37,206 nt of DNA from Clostridiales bacterium (GTDB taxonomy: Bacteria > Bacillota > Clostridia > Oscillospirales > Butyricicoccaceae). Positions 8,437-16,999 of this stretch are shown here, one piece after another. Numbering within the stretch: the stretch's first letter is position 1; every line of letters starts with the position of its first letter. The stretch is from positions 11,180 through 48,385 of the forward strand of contig DYCA01000003.1 of NCBI GenBank assembly GCA_019418305.1. Direction: 5' to 3'. The position numbers and the translations under genes were made by a program. The notes beneath the pieces are model-generated. The model saw only the letters and a program-made list of their open reading frames with translations. It did no database searches and had not been told where the DNA came from.

Positions 8437-10049
8437 CAAAATATATTTTTGTGACCGGCGGCGTTGTCTCTGGTCTGGGCAAGGGCATCACGGCCGCGTC
8501 GCTCGGCCGCCTGCTCAAAAGCCGCGGCCTCAAGGTTGCCGCGCAAAAGCTGGACCCGTATATCAATGTTGACCCCGGTACGATGAGCCCGTTCCAGCAT
8601 GGCGAGGTTTATGTCACCGACGACGGCGCGGAGACCGACCTCGACCTCGGCCACTATGAGCGCTTCATCGACGAGGACCTCAATAAGTTCTCCAACCTGA
8701 CTACCGGTAAGGTGTACTGGAACGTCCTGAACAAGGAGCGCGCGGGCGAGTATTTGGGTGAAACCGTGCAGGTTATCCCGCACATCACGAACGAAATCAA
8801 GTCGTTTATCTACTCGGTTGGCAAAAAGACCTCAGCAGACGTAGTCATCACTGAGATCGGCGGCACAACCGGCGATATCGAGTCCCAGCCGTTCCTCGAA
8901 GCCATCCGTCAGGTGGCGACCGAGGTCGGCCGCCGCAACTGCCTGTTTATTCACGTTACGCTTGTGCCGTTCATCTCCGGATCGAACGAACCCAAGAGCA
9001 AGCCCACCCAGCACTCGGTCAAGGAGCTGCGCGGTCTGGGCATTTCCCCGGACATCATCGTCGCGCGTGTCGATCAGCCGCTCGACGACGACATTAAGCG
9101 CAAGATTTCGCTGTTCTGCACGGTGCAGGAGGACTGCGTCATTGAAAACCGCACGCTGCCCGTGCTGTATCAGGCGCCCATGATGCTCGAGGAGAGCCAC
9201 CTGTCCGACATCGTCTGCCGTGAGCTTGCCATCGGCGCGCCCAAGGGCGATATGAGCGATTGGGTTGCGATGCTTGAGCGCATCGCCTCCCGTAAAGAGC
9301 ATGTCAAAATCGCGCTGGTCGGCAAGTATGTCAAGCTGCACGACGCATACCTCTCGGTTGCAGAGGCATTGCAGCACGGCGGCTATGAAACCGGCTGCTT
9401 CGTCGACATCGACTGGGTTGATTCCGAGGAAATCAACGATTCAACCGTGGACAAGCTGCTCGGCGAGGTCGACGGCATCATCCTGCCCGGTGGTTTCGGT
9501 CCGCGCGGTATTGAGGGCATGATCTGCGCAGCGAACTATGCGCGCACACAGGGCATCCCCTACTTCGGCATCTGTCTCGGCATGCAGATTGCGGTCATGA
9601 GCTATGCGCGCAATGTGCTCGGCTTTGAGGACGCAAACTCCTCCGAGTTTGACCCGGATTCCACCCATCCGGTCATCGACCTGATGGAAAGCCAGCAGGG
9701 CATTTCCAAAAAGGGCGGCACGATGCGTCTGGGTGCGTATCCGTGCAAAATCCGTCCGGATACCATCATGGCTTCGGCCTACGGCGCGGAGATGATCTCC
9801 GAACGCCACCGCCATCGCTATGAATTCAACAACAACTTCCGTGAGCAGATCGAAAGCCACGGCATGCATATCACCGGCACTTCCCCCACGGGTGAGCTGG
9901 TGGAAACCGTCGAAATTCCCAACCATCCGTTCTACATCGGCGTGCAGTTCCACCCCGAGTTCAAGTCCCGTCCCAATCGCGCGCATCCGCTGTTCAAGGC
10001 GTTTGTCGCAGCATCGCTGAAAAGGAGCAAAGAACATGCAGATCAATAA
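8433..10049 (+). CDS. pyrG: CTP synthase
   Basis: Makes CTP from UTP, ATP and glutamine. The 538-residue protein has the amidoligase domain first ([51 protein letters not shown]) and a C-terminal class I glutaminase domain with the nucleophile in GICLGMQ and the partner HPEF near the end. Length is normal. Its ATG lies inside the end of dapF (ATGA overlap) and its own end overlaps dapL by 14 bases, so it is tightly coupled between two lysine-pathway genes. That placement is unusual for a pyrimidine gene. Confidence 0.97.
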   Translation: MTKYIFVTGGVVSGLGKGITAASLGRLLKSRGLKVAAQKLDPYINVDPGTMSPFQHGEVYVTDDGAETDLDLGHYERFIDEDLNKFSNLTTGKVYWNVLNKERAGEYLGETVQVIPHITNEIKSFIYSVGKKTSADVVITEIGGTTGDIESQPFLEAIRQVATEVGRRNCLFIHVTLVPFISGSNEPKSKPTQHSVKELRGLGISPDIIVARVDQPLDDDIKRKISLFCTVQEDCVIENRTLPVLYQAPMMLEESHLSDIVCRELAIGAPKGDMSDWVAMLERIASRKEHVKIALVGKYVKLHDAYLSVAEALQHGGYETGCFVDIDWVDSEEINDSTVDKLLGEVDGIILPGGFGPRGIEGMICAANYARTQGIPYFGICLGMQIAVMSYARNVLGFEDANSSEFDPDSTHPVIDLMESQQGISKKGGTMRLGAYPCKIRPDTIMASAYGAEMISERHRHRYEFNNNFREQIESHGMHITGTSPTGELVETVEIPNHPFYIGVQFHPEFKSRPNRAHPLFKAFVAASLKRSKEHADQ

Positions 10050-11214
10050 GCACTATGACGATCTGGAGCAGAGCTATCTGTTCTCCACGATCGCACGCAA
10101 GGTAAACGAATATTCCGCCGCCCACCCGGAAGCGGACATCATCCGTCTGGGCATCGGCGACGTCACCCGTCCGCTCGTGCCTGCCGTCATCGACGCGCTG
10201 CACGCGGCGGTCGAGGATCAGGCAAAGCAGGAAACCTTCCACGGCTACGGCGACGAACAGGGCTACGGCTTCCTGCACGAAGCCCTCGTCGGCTACTACA
10301 AAACCCACGGCGTCACGCTCGACACCAACGAAATCTTTATTTCGGACGGTGCCAAGAGCGACCTCGGCAACATCCTCGACATCTTTGGCACGGATAACAC
10401 CGTGCTCATCCCCGACCCGGTTTACCCGGTGTATGTGGACACCAATGTCATGGCAGGCCGTAAGGTTGTGTTCATGGATGCGACCGCAGAAAACGGCTTC
10501 CTGCCGCTGCCGGACGCTTCCGTCAAAGCGGATATCATCTATATCTGCTCGCCCAACAACCCGACCGGTGCGGCATACGACCGCGCAGGCCTCAAGGCTT
10601 GGGTGGATTACGCCAATGCGCAGAATGCCGTTATCCTGTATGATGCAGCCTATGAGTGCTTCATCGAGGACGAGAATCTGCCCCGTTCCATTTATGAAAT
10701 CGAGGGAGCAAAGACCTGTGCCATTGAGTTCTGCTCGTTCTCCAAGATGGCGGGCTTTACCGGCACACGCTGCGGCTGGACGGTTGTCCCGCAGGCGCTC
10801 ATGGACGGCAAGCTGAACAAGATGTGGCTGCGCCGCCAGACCACCAAGTTCAACGGCGTTCCCTACATCGTGCAGAAGGGTGCGGCAGCGTGCTTTACCG
10901 AGGAAGGCATGAAGCAGATCAAGGAAACTCTCGGCTACTACAAGCAGAACGCCAAGGTGCTCTCCGAAACACTCGATTCGCTCGGTATCTGGTACACCGG
11001 CGGCAAGTCCAGCCCGTATCTGTGGCTCAAGTGCCCGAACGGTATGGGCTCGTGGGAGTTCTTCGACTATCTGCTTGAGAATGCCAACGTAGTCGGCACG
11101 CCGGGCGAAGGCTTTGGCAAGAATGGTGAAGGCTTCTTCCGTCTGACCGCTTTCGGCGACCAGAAGCGTACGCTCGAGGCAGCGGAGCGTCTGAAAAAGC
11201 TGCTTTCCAAGTAA
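10036..11214 (+). CDS. dapL: LL-diaminopimelate aminotransferase
   Basis: Converts tetrahydrodipicolinate directly to LL-diaminopimelate using glutamate, bypassing the succinylase or acetylase routes. The 392-residue PLP fold I enzyme shows [27 protein letters not shown], the substrate region [17 protein letters not shown] and the PLP-lysine motif [18 protein letters not shown] 10036 lies within the end of pyrG and has AAGGAG eight bases upstream. It follows dapF and pyrG and is closed by the terminator at 11219-11246. Its glutamate donor links it to the neighbouring glutamate synthase operon. Confidence 0.95.
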   Translation: MQINKHYDDLEQSYLFSTIARKVNEYSAAHPEADIIRLGIGDVTRPLVPAVIDALHAAVEDQAKQETFHGYGDEQGYGFLHEALVGYYKTHGVTLDTNEIFISDGAKSDLGNILDIFGTDNTVLIPDPVYPVYVDTNVMAGRKVVFMDATAENGFLPLPDASVKADIIYICSPNNPTGAAYDRAGLKAWVDYANAQNAVILYDAAYECFIEDENLPRSIYEIEGAKTCAIEFCSFSKMAGFTGTRCGWTVVPQALMDGKLNKMWLRRQTTKFNGVPYIVQKGAAACFTEEGMKQIKETLGYYKQNAKVLSETLDSLGIWYTGGKSSPYLWLKCPNGMGSWEFFDYLLENANVVGTPGEGFGKNGEGFFRLTAFGDQKRTLEAAERLKKLLSK

Positions 11215-11218
11215 AATC

Positions 11219-11246
11219 AAAGGGCTGTCCGACGGACAGCCCTTTT
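11219..11246 (+). terminator. Terminator after dapL
   Basis: A 12-bp perfect stem (11219-11230 with 11234-11245) with a three-base loop and a T4 tail, five bases after the dapL stop. It separates the dap operon from comF, although some read-through into comF, whose start is 20 bases further on, is likely. Confidence 0.85.
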
Positions 11247-11266
11247 GTCATGCAGGGGGAATGCGC

Positions 11267-11911
11267 ATGGGAGTTTTATTTACCAAACGGTGCGTACTGT
11301 GCGGTGAAATGCTGCCCGCCGCCGGCACGGGCAAAGCGATGCTGTGCCCGGACTGTGCCGCCGAGGTACGGCAGTGCTACCGCTGCACGGAAACCATCTG
11401 TATTCCGGGCGCGGTGGATGCAACCGCCGCGCTGTACTACACCGGCAAAGTCAAGCAGGCGATGCAGCGGTTCAAGTTTCAGCACAAGCAGCACTATGCG
11501 GACTGGTTTGCCGCGCAGATGCTGCCGCTGCTGACCGAGCAGCTGGACATATGGCAGCCCGACCTTGTCACCTTCATGCCGATTGGCTGGCTGCGGAGAC
11601 GCGAGCGCGGCTACAATCAGGCCGAACTGCTGGCCAAAGCCGTCGCAGAACCGCTTGGCCTGCCCTGTCGGGCGACGCTGCGCAAGCGTGCGTTTACGCC
11701 CAAGCAGTCCGCACAGAAAGATGTGGCCGCACGGCAGAAAAACGCGGAACGGGCGCTGCTGCCCCGCGAAAATGCCGAGGTGCATGGCAAGTCGGTCGTG
11801 CTGATAGATGACATTATCACCACGGGCGCAACAGCGGCGGCAGCGGTCAAGCTGCTGCGTGAGATGGGCGCAGCAATGGTTTATGTCCTTGCGCCGACAA
11901 GAACACCATGA
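11267..11911 (+). CDS. comF: ComF family amidophosphoribosyltransferase-like protein
   Basis: This 214-residue protein has the ComF layout: an N-terminal zinc-binding cysteine set (CVLC, CPDC, and another YRC) and a C-terminal phosphoribosyltransferase domain with the PRPP motif VVLIDDIITTGAT. ComF proteins support DNA uptake and recombination; the chemistry is unclear. The GGGGG at 11255-11259 places the start at ATG 11267 rather than the ATG at 11261, which would be only one base away. It follows the dapL terminator and is convergent with the XRE regulator, sharing a terminator. Confidence 0.88.
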   Translation: MGVLFTKRCVLCGEMLPAAGTGKAMLCPDCAAEVRQCYRCTETICIPGAVDATAALYYTGKVKQAMQRFKFQHKQHYADWFAAQMLPLLTEQLDIWQPDLVTFMPIGWLRRRERGYNQAELLAKAVAEPLGLPCRATLRKRAFTPKQSAQKDVAARQKNAERALLPRENAEVHGKSVVLIDDIITTGATAAAAVKLLREMGAAMVYVLAPTRTP

Positions 11912-11920
11912 ATATAACGA

Positions 11921-11946
11921 AAAAGCGTCCCTTAGGGGACGCTTTT
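11921..11946. terminator. Shared bidirectional terminator of comF and the XRE gene
   Basis: An 11-bp stem (11921-11931 with 11936-11946) flanked by A and T runs works in both directions. It starts 10 bases after comF ends. The minus-strand gene's stop codon (11932-11934) lies in its loop, so one arm also encodes that protein's last codons. Confidence 0.8.
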
Positions 11947-13107
11947 CGCCAAATCATGGATCTTCCATTCTTTTGTCCTGCCAAAGTTGTCAGTCACTTG
12001 CGCCACCAATTCCAATTCTCCGAATGGCTTTGCCACTGTCCAATCAGGCTCACCATAAGCATAATATTGCCCATTCTCTTCGTTATACTCTGCCGCGCTC
12101 ATCTCCAGGCTTTTGAGTTCCGTGTCACCCTCCCGCAGAATCAATCTGCATTTTACCGGATAAGCACGAAATTGATCCGACCACGCATTGTAGAACCGGT
12201 ACTGGAGCCACCCTCGAATCGTCGTGCTGCCATTTTCTGACGTAATAGCGCTGCCATCCAGTAAGGCTTCTCCTTGCTCATCCAGCCACTGATAATCAAA
12301 TTGAAGCCGATATTCATTTGAAATCCCACTCAGCGTTTCCAGCAGCAGATTGCGTACCGTACCACTCTCGCGATCGGTCAGCGTCAGGTACACGGTAAAT
12401 GCATCCCGCAGTGGAATCTCCGTGCTGCCCACATACGAATTATCCTGCTCTAGGATCGCAGCACACGTCCAGCTTTCGCCCGCGCTCTGAATAGTGAATT
12501 TGGGTGTCTCAGTATTTTGGTTCAGTTCCTTAGGCCGTGCAGACAGGGACAATTCAAGCGTGGTCATTACCGTCTTGTTCGGGCTATATTTCAGATCATA
12601 AGCGATGTCATAATCCGACAAGGCATCTTCTTCGGTTTGCCCCTCTGCCGGAGCGTATTCCGCACCTGACTGCTGCATCTGTGCAGACATAGCTTCTACA
12701 CGCAACCGCAGATTTTCTACTTGCGTTTGCAGCATTTGTACATATCCGATCGAAAATAAATTCCCAATGACGCTCACAAACAGCAACAGTGCAACTGCAA
12801 TGATGAACCACTTTGTCTTTTTGGTCAGCACCGGCGAATACGTGATCTTAAAGCCGTCCGGTGCGAGTTTCATCCATTCCGACGACTTCTGCTCTTTATC
12901 CGGCAGCGGCTCGTCCGGCCGCAGCAGCGTATCCACCGGCACGTCAAACAGTCGGCTCAGTTCCACCAGATTATCCATTGTCGGCACAGCCTGATCGGAC
13001 TCCCACTTGCTTACCGCCTGCCGGGACAGCCCCAGCTTTTCGCCCAGTGCCTCCTGACTCAAGCCCTTCTCACGCCGAAGCGCTGCAATTTTCTCCCCTG
13101 TTGTCAT
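11932..13107 (-). CDS. Membrane-anchored XRE-family regulator with extracytoplasmic domain
   Basis: This 391-residue protein begins with a Cro/C1-type helix-turn-helix (about 5-60, with LSQEALGEKLGLSRQAVSKWE). A basic linker, one membrane helix (about 99-121) and a coiled-coil-prone stretch (about 125-145) follow. The remaining 240 residues should face outside. That part is rich in beta-strand and aromatic residues, with no motif I recognise. The design fits a one-component sensor that binds DNA at the membrane. Start ATG 13107 has AAAGGAGG upstream. No clean promoter was found ahead of it: a TTGACA occurs near 13180 without a matching -10. It lies downstream of the 62-residue orphan gene but is separated from it by a terminator. 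Confidence 0.8.
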   Translation of the reverse strand: MTTGEKIAALRREKGLSQEALGEKLGLSRQAVSKWESDQAVPTMDNLVELSRLFDVPVDTLLRPDEPLPDKEQKSSEWMKLAPDGFKITYSPVLTKKTKWFIIAVALLLFVSVIGNLFSIGYVQMLQTQVENLRLRVEAMSAQMQQSGAEYAPAEGQTEEDALSDYDIAYDLKYSPNKTVMTTLELSLSARPKELNQNTETPKFTIQSAGESWTCAAILEQDNSYVGSTEIPLRDAFTVYLTLTDRESGTVRNLLLETLSGISNEYRLQFDYQWLDEQGEALLDGSAITSENGSTTIRGWLQYRFYNAWSDQFRAYPVKCRLILREGDTELKSLEMSAAEYNEENGQYYAYGEPDWTVAKPFGELELVAQVTDNFGRTKEWKIHDLAKSVP

Positions 13108-13220
13108 TTTGGGGCACCTCCTTTCTGTGCTTTCAGTGTGTCAGAAATACCGACAAAAGGCCACCAACCCGACGTTTCTTTTTGTCAACCAGCGGTTGCC
13201 TCTGACTTTTCCGATAAAGA

Positions 13221-13250
13221 AAGCCCCGAAAGACGTCTCCTTCGGGGCTT
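13221..13250 (-). terminator. Terminator of the small cysteine-containing gene
   Basis: A 10-bp perfect stem (13221-13230 with 13241-13250) and ten-base loop lies 22 bases downstream of the small gene's stop. On the minus strand it is followed by TCTTTAT, a moderate U tract. Confidence 0.7.
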
Positions 13251-13272
13251 CTTGCCAATAAGTAACGTGGGT

Positions 13273-13461
13273 TTATTCGACTCCCTCGCCATCACCATCA
13301 TGACGGTTATTAAACGCATATTCCGGACACTTGGCCTTTGCTTCCTCCTCGGTCTCATAAGGGCAAGCACGAACACGGCCCTCTGTCTCAGAAAATGCAA
13401 CGCACATTTTATCATTTCCGGTAGCAAACCGGCGCCGGAACAAGCACCAGAGTTTCTTCAT
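13273..13461 (-). CDS. Small cysteine-containing protein of unknown function
   Basis: This encodes 62 residues starting MKKLWCLFRRRF, with four cysteines (positions 6, 20, 33 and 45) and an acidic tail containing DGDGEG. I do not recognise the family. It is supported as a real gene by an AAGGA ribosome site nine bases before ATG, its own perfect sigma-A promoter (13507-13535) and its own terminator (13221-13250). The N-terminal hydrophobic-basic stretch is too short for a secure membrane helix or signal. The cysteines could bind metal. A ten-base palindrome overlies its transcription start, so expression is probably controlled. Confidence 0.7.
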   Translation of the reverse strand: MKKLWCLFRRRFATGNDKMCVAFSETEGRVRACPYETEEEAKAKCPEYAFNNRHDGDGEGVE

Positions 13462-13487
13462 AACATAACATCCTTTCCTGCCGATTG

Positions 13488-13511
13488 ATAATATTATGAC
13501 AATAATATTAT
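13488..13511. promoter_or_regulatory. AT-rich palindrome over the small gene's start site (operator candidate)
   Basis: ATAATATTAT (13488-13497) and its identical, self-complementary partner (13502-13511) are separated by GACA. The palindrome covers most of the -10 box and the expected start of transcription of the minus-strand promoter. Its symmetry suggests a dimeric repressor site. The adjacent XRE gene product is a candidate binder, but this is inference. Confidence 0.5.
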
Positions 13512-13535
13512 AACGAACCTGACTGAGCTTGTCAA
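13507..13535 (-). promoter_or_regulatory. Perfect sigma-A promoter of the small cysteine-containing gene
   Basis: On the minus strand TTGACA (13535-13530), a 17-base spacer and TATAAT (13512-13507) match the consensus at every position. The predicted start near 13500 leaves about 38 bases of leader before the ATG at 13461. The spacer lies within the left arm and loop of the inverted repeat 13511-13547. Confidence 0.85.
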
Positions 13536-13554
13536 TCAGGTTCGTTATTTTTTT
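13511..13554 (+). terminator. Hairpin with T-run between lysC and the small gene
   Basis: A 12-bp perfect stem (13511-13522 with 13536-13547), 13-base loop and T7 (13548-13554) form a textbook terminator reading rightward, where no gene precedes it. On the minus strand it stands 21 bases after the lysC stop and could end that operon, but the tail there (TAATATT) is poor. A rightward promoter-like pair, TTGATA at 13485 and TATAAC at 13509, sits just ahead, so a very short plus-strand RNA is possible. Confidence 0.6.
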
Positions 13555-13574
13555 ATCAAATTCTCAGTGAGGTC

Positions 13575-14048
13575 TTATTCGCCAAAGAATTCCTCATGGA
13601 TGGCCTTGACCGCCTTCTCGCTGTCCTCCTCGTTAATCAGGACAGAAATCTTGATTTCCGAGGTGGAGATCATGCGGATATTGATGCCGGCCATAGCCAA
13701 TGCCTCAAACATCTTGGATGCAACGCCCGCAGAGGATGCCATGCCCGCACCAACAATGGATACCTTGGCAACCTTAGTGTTGATCGAAACATCCTCATAG
13801 CCGAGCATTTCGGCGTTTTCCTCCAGAATTTTGCCGACGCGTTCCGCGTCATCCTCACGAATGGTAAAGGAGATGGACTTTTTATTGTCACGTCCGACCG
13901 ACTGGAGGATGATGTCGATATTAACATTGTGCTTGGCCATAAGCGAAAACACCTTGAACGCCGTGCCCGGGGTATCCGCTACATTGATAATGGCCACACG
14001 CGCACAATTATTATCACGGGCCACGCCCGATACATTCATTTTTTCCAT
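13575..14048 (-). other. lysC: Internal translation start: aspartokinase beta subunit
   Basis: Inside lysC the sequence AGGAGGG (14062-14056) stands seven bases ahead of an in-frame ATG at 14048 (MEKMNVSG), an ideal ribosome site in a place where coding alone does not demand it. Translation from it would give a 157-residue C-terminal fragment containing the regulatory ACT domains. Bacillus subtilis lysC is known to make alpha and beta chains this way; that this gene does so is inference. Confidence 0.65.
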
Positions 14049-14783
14049 GTGAGAACCCTCCTTGACTTTCGTACCCGGATTGCGGGTAAAGCTCGAAACG
14101 ACCTCCAGGTCGACGTTATATTTTTTCGCCATCTCCACCGAGCGATTGTGCAGAACCTGCGCGCCGAGCGACGCCAGCTCCAGCATTTCATCATACGTAA
14201 TCGCATCCAGCTTGCGCGCATTGGAAACGATACGCGGGTCTGCGGTGTATACGCCGTCGACATCGGTATAAATCTGGCACAGGTCAGCCCCCAGCGTCGC
14301 TGCAATCGCAACAGCGGTCGTATCCGATCCGCCGCGGCCGAGTGTCGTCACATCTCCGAGCTTGTTGATGCCCTGGAAGCCTGCCACGATGCAGATTTTT
14401 CCGTTATCCAGCTCTGCCTGCAGGCGGTCCCCCACGATGCGCTTGATGCGCGCATCCGAATAATTGCTGTTGGTTTCCAGACCTATCTGCCAACCGGTCA
14501 GTGACACAACCGAAAAGCCGAGCTTCTGAATCGCCATCGCCAGCAGCGACATTGAAATCATCTCACCGGTATTAAGCAGCACATCCATCTCGCGCTTGGA
14601 CGGATGTTCATTCAGCTCCGCCGCCTTAGCAATCAGGTCATCGGTGGTATCTCCCTGTGCGGAGACCACAACAACCACCTTGTTGCCGGCCTGCGCAGTC
14701 TTGGTGACAATATCCGCAACATTTCTCAGCCGTTCGGTATCCGCCACCGAAGTGCCGCCGAACTTTTGCACAATAAGACTCAT
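13575..14783 (-). CDS. lysC: Aspartate kinase
   Basis: Phosphorylates aspartate, the first step to lysine, threonine and methionine. The 402-residue protein has the kinase signature KFGGTSV at the N-terminus, an amino-acid-kinase domain (about 1-240) and two ACT domains in the last 150 residues (DTPGTAFKVFSLMAKHNVNID and a second near the end). ATG 14783 has AAGGAGG upstream. An internal ribosome site before codon 246 predicts a separate beta subunit, as in Bacillus aspartokinase II. It is last in the ACT-hom-thrB-lysC operon, 48 bases after thrB. Confidence 0.96.
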   Translation of the reverse strand: MSLIVQKFGGTSVADTERLRNVADIVTKTAQAGNKVVVVVSAQGDTTDDLIAKAAELNEHPSKREMDVLLNTGEMISMSLLAMAIQKLGFSVVSLTGWQIGLETNSNYSDARIKRIVGDRLQAELDNGKICIVAGFQGINKLGDVTTLGRGGSDTTAVAIAATLGADLCQIYTDVDGVYTADPRIVSNARKLDAITYDEMLELASLGAQVLHNRSVEMAKKYNVDLEVVSSFTRNPGTKVKEGSHMEKMNVSGVARDNNCARVAIINVADTPGTAFKVFSLMAKHNVNIDIILQSVGRDNKKSISFTIREDDAERVGKILEENAEMLGYEDVSINTKVAKVSIVGAGMASSAGVASKMFEALAMAGINIRMISTSEIKISVLINEEDSEKAVKAIHEEFFGE

Positions 14784-14831
14784 ACTGATTCCGTTTCCTC
14801 CTTATATAGCCTGCCGCAAACGCGGCCTCGC

Positions 14832-15722
14832 TCACATGCGTTTCACGGTCGCACCGACCTCGTCGCAGCGCAGCTGTACGGCCTTCCAATGCGGATATTT
14901 TTCCGCACAGACCGCCTGCGCACGCGACAGATAGTCGCGGTCCCCCTTATATACCATCGCAACGATGGACGGGCCGGCGCCCGAAATGAATGCGCCCAGC
15001 GCCCCCAGCTGCTTCGCCTCGCGGACAATGTCCTCGCCGTTTTCAATCAGGCTGAAGCGGTATGGCTGGTGCAGGCAGTCCCCCGTCGCCACATCCAGAT
15101 TTTCCAGCTTACCGGTTGTCAGACTGCCGGCAAGCAGCGCCGCGCGCGCCAGATTATACACCGCATCATGATGTGCGATGGTTTTGGGTAATGCTGCACG
15201 CGCCTTCTCGGTCGAGAGCTTAAAATCCGGGATAAATACGATAAAGTCAATCGCACCATGCACCGGCACACGCACGTGATGTACATGACCATTCTCCAGC
15301 AATGCCACGCAGAAACCGCCTAGAATAGCGGGCGTGGAGTTATCCGGATGGCCTTCAATCGTTGCAGCAAGGTCGATAACAGCCTGCCGGTCGAGCGGCT
15401 CGCCCAGCAGTGCATTCGCGCCCATAATGCCCGCAACCGTGCAGGCCGAGGATGAACCCAGGCCGCGAGTCTGCGGGATGGCACAGTCCTCAATAATTTT
15501 CAGACCGGAAAGCGTCTTACCGCATTCATCGTATACCCGTTTTGCACACTGATAAATCAGATTGCGCGCGTCCTTTGGCACAAACTGACCATTTTTATCC
15601 GAAATATCGATGCGCTCGCTTTCTTCCATATCAATCACATTATACAGTTCGAGCGCAATGCCGATGCTGTCGTAGCCCGAGCCCATATTAGCGCTCGTAG
15701 CCGGAACAGTAACACGAACCAT
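14832..15722 (-). CDS. thrB: Homoserine kinase
   Basis: Phosphorylates homoserine on the way to threonine. The 296-residue GHMP-family kinase has the early VTVPATSANMGSGYDSIG region, the ATP-binding PQTRGLGSSSACTVAGI and the C-terminal SGAGPSIVAMV. Length is standard. ATG 15722 has GAGGAGG upstream and lies 18 bases after the hom stop, so the two are co-transcribed. No threonine synthase is visible in the window. Confidence 0.95.
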   Translation of the reverse strand: MVRVTVPATSANMGSGYDSIGIALELYNVIDMEESERIDISDKNGQFVPKDARNLIYQCAKRVYDECGKTLSGLKIIEDCAIPQTRGLGSSSACTVAGIMGANALLGEPLDRQAVIDLAATIEGHPDNSTPAILGGFCVALLENGHVHHVRVPVHGAIDFIVFIPDFKLSTEKARAALPKTIAHHDAVYNLARAALLAGSLTTGKLENLDVATGDCLHQPYRFSLIENGEDIVREAKQLGALGAFISGAGPSIVAMVYKGDRDYLSRAQAVCAEKYPHWKAVQLRCDEVGATVKRM

Positions 15723-15740
15723 TTTCCTGTTATCCTCCTC

Positions 15741-16952
15741 TTACAGCATACGCATGGCAGCACGCACTTCGCCACAAGCGTTCAGCTTTTCCATCTTGTC
15801 TTGCATCTCCGCCGTGGACAGTTTGCGCGTCTTGACCACCGTCACGCCGTTAACCGGCTCGGTCAGACTTTCCACCGGCAGCAATGCCTCCAAATCACGC
15901 GATGCACCCTTGAAACGAACATACCACGCGCTTTGCAGCGTGTCAAGCGGGCGCAGCAAATTTTTCGACCCATCACCCCAGAAAATCCGGCGGCGGTGGT
16001 CTGCGTGTTCAATGCAATCAAGCATATCCGCCACAACAGCCGAAGCAGTGGCGAGTTTGCCCGCACCCTTGCCATAGAACATCACGTCGCCCGTGGCATT
16101 ACCGTTGACCATAATGGCGTTAAACACATCTTCCACCGCGGCCAGCGGGCTTTCCTTATGAATCAGGTGCGGCGCAACATAGGCATAAGCCGTGCCGTCC
16201 TCACACCGCACCGTGCGGCCGAGCAGCTTAATCACGCAGCCCAGCTTATCGGCGTTGGCTACGTCCTCCAGCGTAATCTTGGTGATGCCCTCGCAAGACA
16301 CCTGCTCAGGGTCAAACTTATCGCCAAAGGCCAAATCCGCCAGAATACAGATTTTGCGGCAAGCGTCATGGCCCTCGATATCCGCCGTCGGATCCTTTTC
16401 CGCATAGCCATTCAGCTGCGCCTGCTTGAGCGCATCCTCAAAGGTGACGCCGTTATGAATCATCTGCGTCAAGATGTAGTTGGTCGTTCCGTTGAGAATA
16501 CCGCAAATCTCATTGAATTCATTGGCGGCAAGGCATTGCACCATCGGCCGGATAATCGGAATACCGCCGCCGACCGAAGCTTCAAACATATAGTTTACGC
16601 CCTTTTCCTCGGCAATTCTGAGCAGCTCCTCGCCGCGCGTAGCAACCAGCTCCTTATTAGAGGTGCATACGCTCTTGCCGGCGAGCAGGCAGCGGCGTGT
16701 AAACTCGTAGGCAGCACCCACACCTCCCATGACCTCGGCTACGACTGTAACCTCAGGGTCGTTTTCAATAACCGAAAAGTCGTTAACAAATTTGTGCCCA
16801 TACGGCAGCGCGGAAAAATCGCGCAGATCGAGCACATATTTCACCTCGACCGGCTGACCAACCACACGCGCGATTTTTTCGGCGTTCATTTCAAACACCT
16901 CATATACGCCGGAGCCAACCGTACCATGTCCCAAGATTGCTGCTTTTATCAT
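15741..16952 (-). CDS. hom: Homoserine dehydrogenase
   Basis: Reduces aspartate semialdehyde to homoserine. The 403-residue protein has an N-terminal Rossmann motif (ILGHGTVGSG), the catalytic domain with GILNGTTNYIL and DVEGxDxxxK-type residues (TADIEGHDACRKI), and a C-terminal ACT-like region (about 325-403) for feedback control. ATG 16952 has an AAGGAAAGG site upstream. It is preceded by the ACT-protein gene by 47 bases and followed by thrB and lysC. Confidence 0.96.
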   Translation of the reverse strand: MIKAAILGHGTVGSGVYEVFEMNAEKIARVVGQPVEVKYVLDLRDFSALPYGHKFVNDFSVIENDPEVTVVAEVMGGVGAAYEFTRRCLLAGKSVCTSNKELVATRGEELLRIAEEKGVNYMFEASVGGGIPIIRPMVQCLAANEFNEICGILNGTTNYILTQMIHNGVTFEDALKQAQLNGYAEKDPTADIEGHDACRKICILADLAFGDKFDPEQVSCEGITKITLEDVANADKLGCVIKLLGRTVRCEDGTAYAYVAPHLIHKESPLAAVEDVFNAIMVNGNATGDVMFYGKGAGKLATASAVVADMLDCIEHADHRRRIFWGDGSKNLLRPLDTLQSAWYVRFKGASRDLEALLPVESLTEPVNGVTVVKTRKLSTAEMQDKMEKLNACGEVRAAMRML

Positions 16953-16999
16953 AATCCCGTTTCCTTTCCTTCGGTTCTATTTTTATTCGAATGTCAGTT

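Noticed and set aside
13138..13488. Plus-strand frame of 116 codons through the small-gene region
   Set aside because: It has no ribosome site and runs through the small gene's terminator and coding region in antisense.
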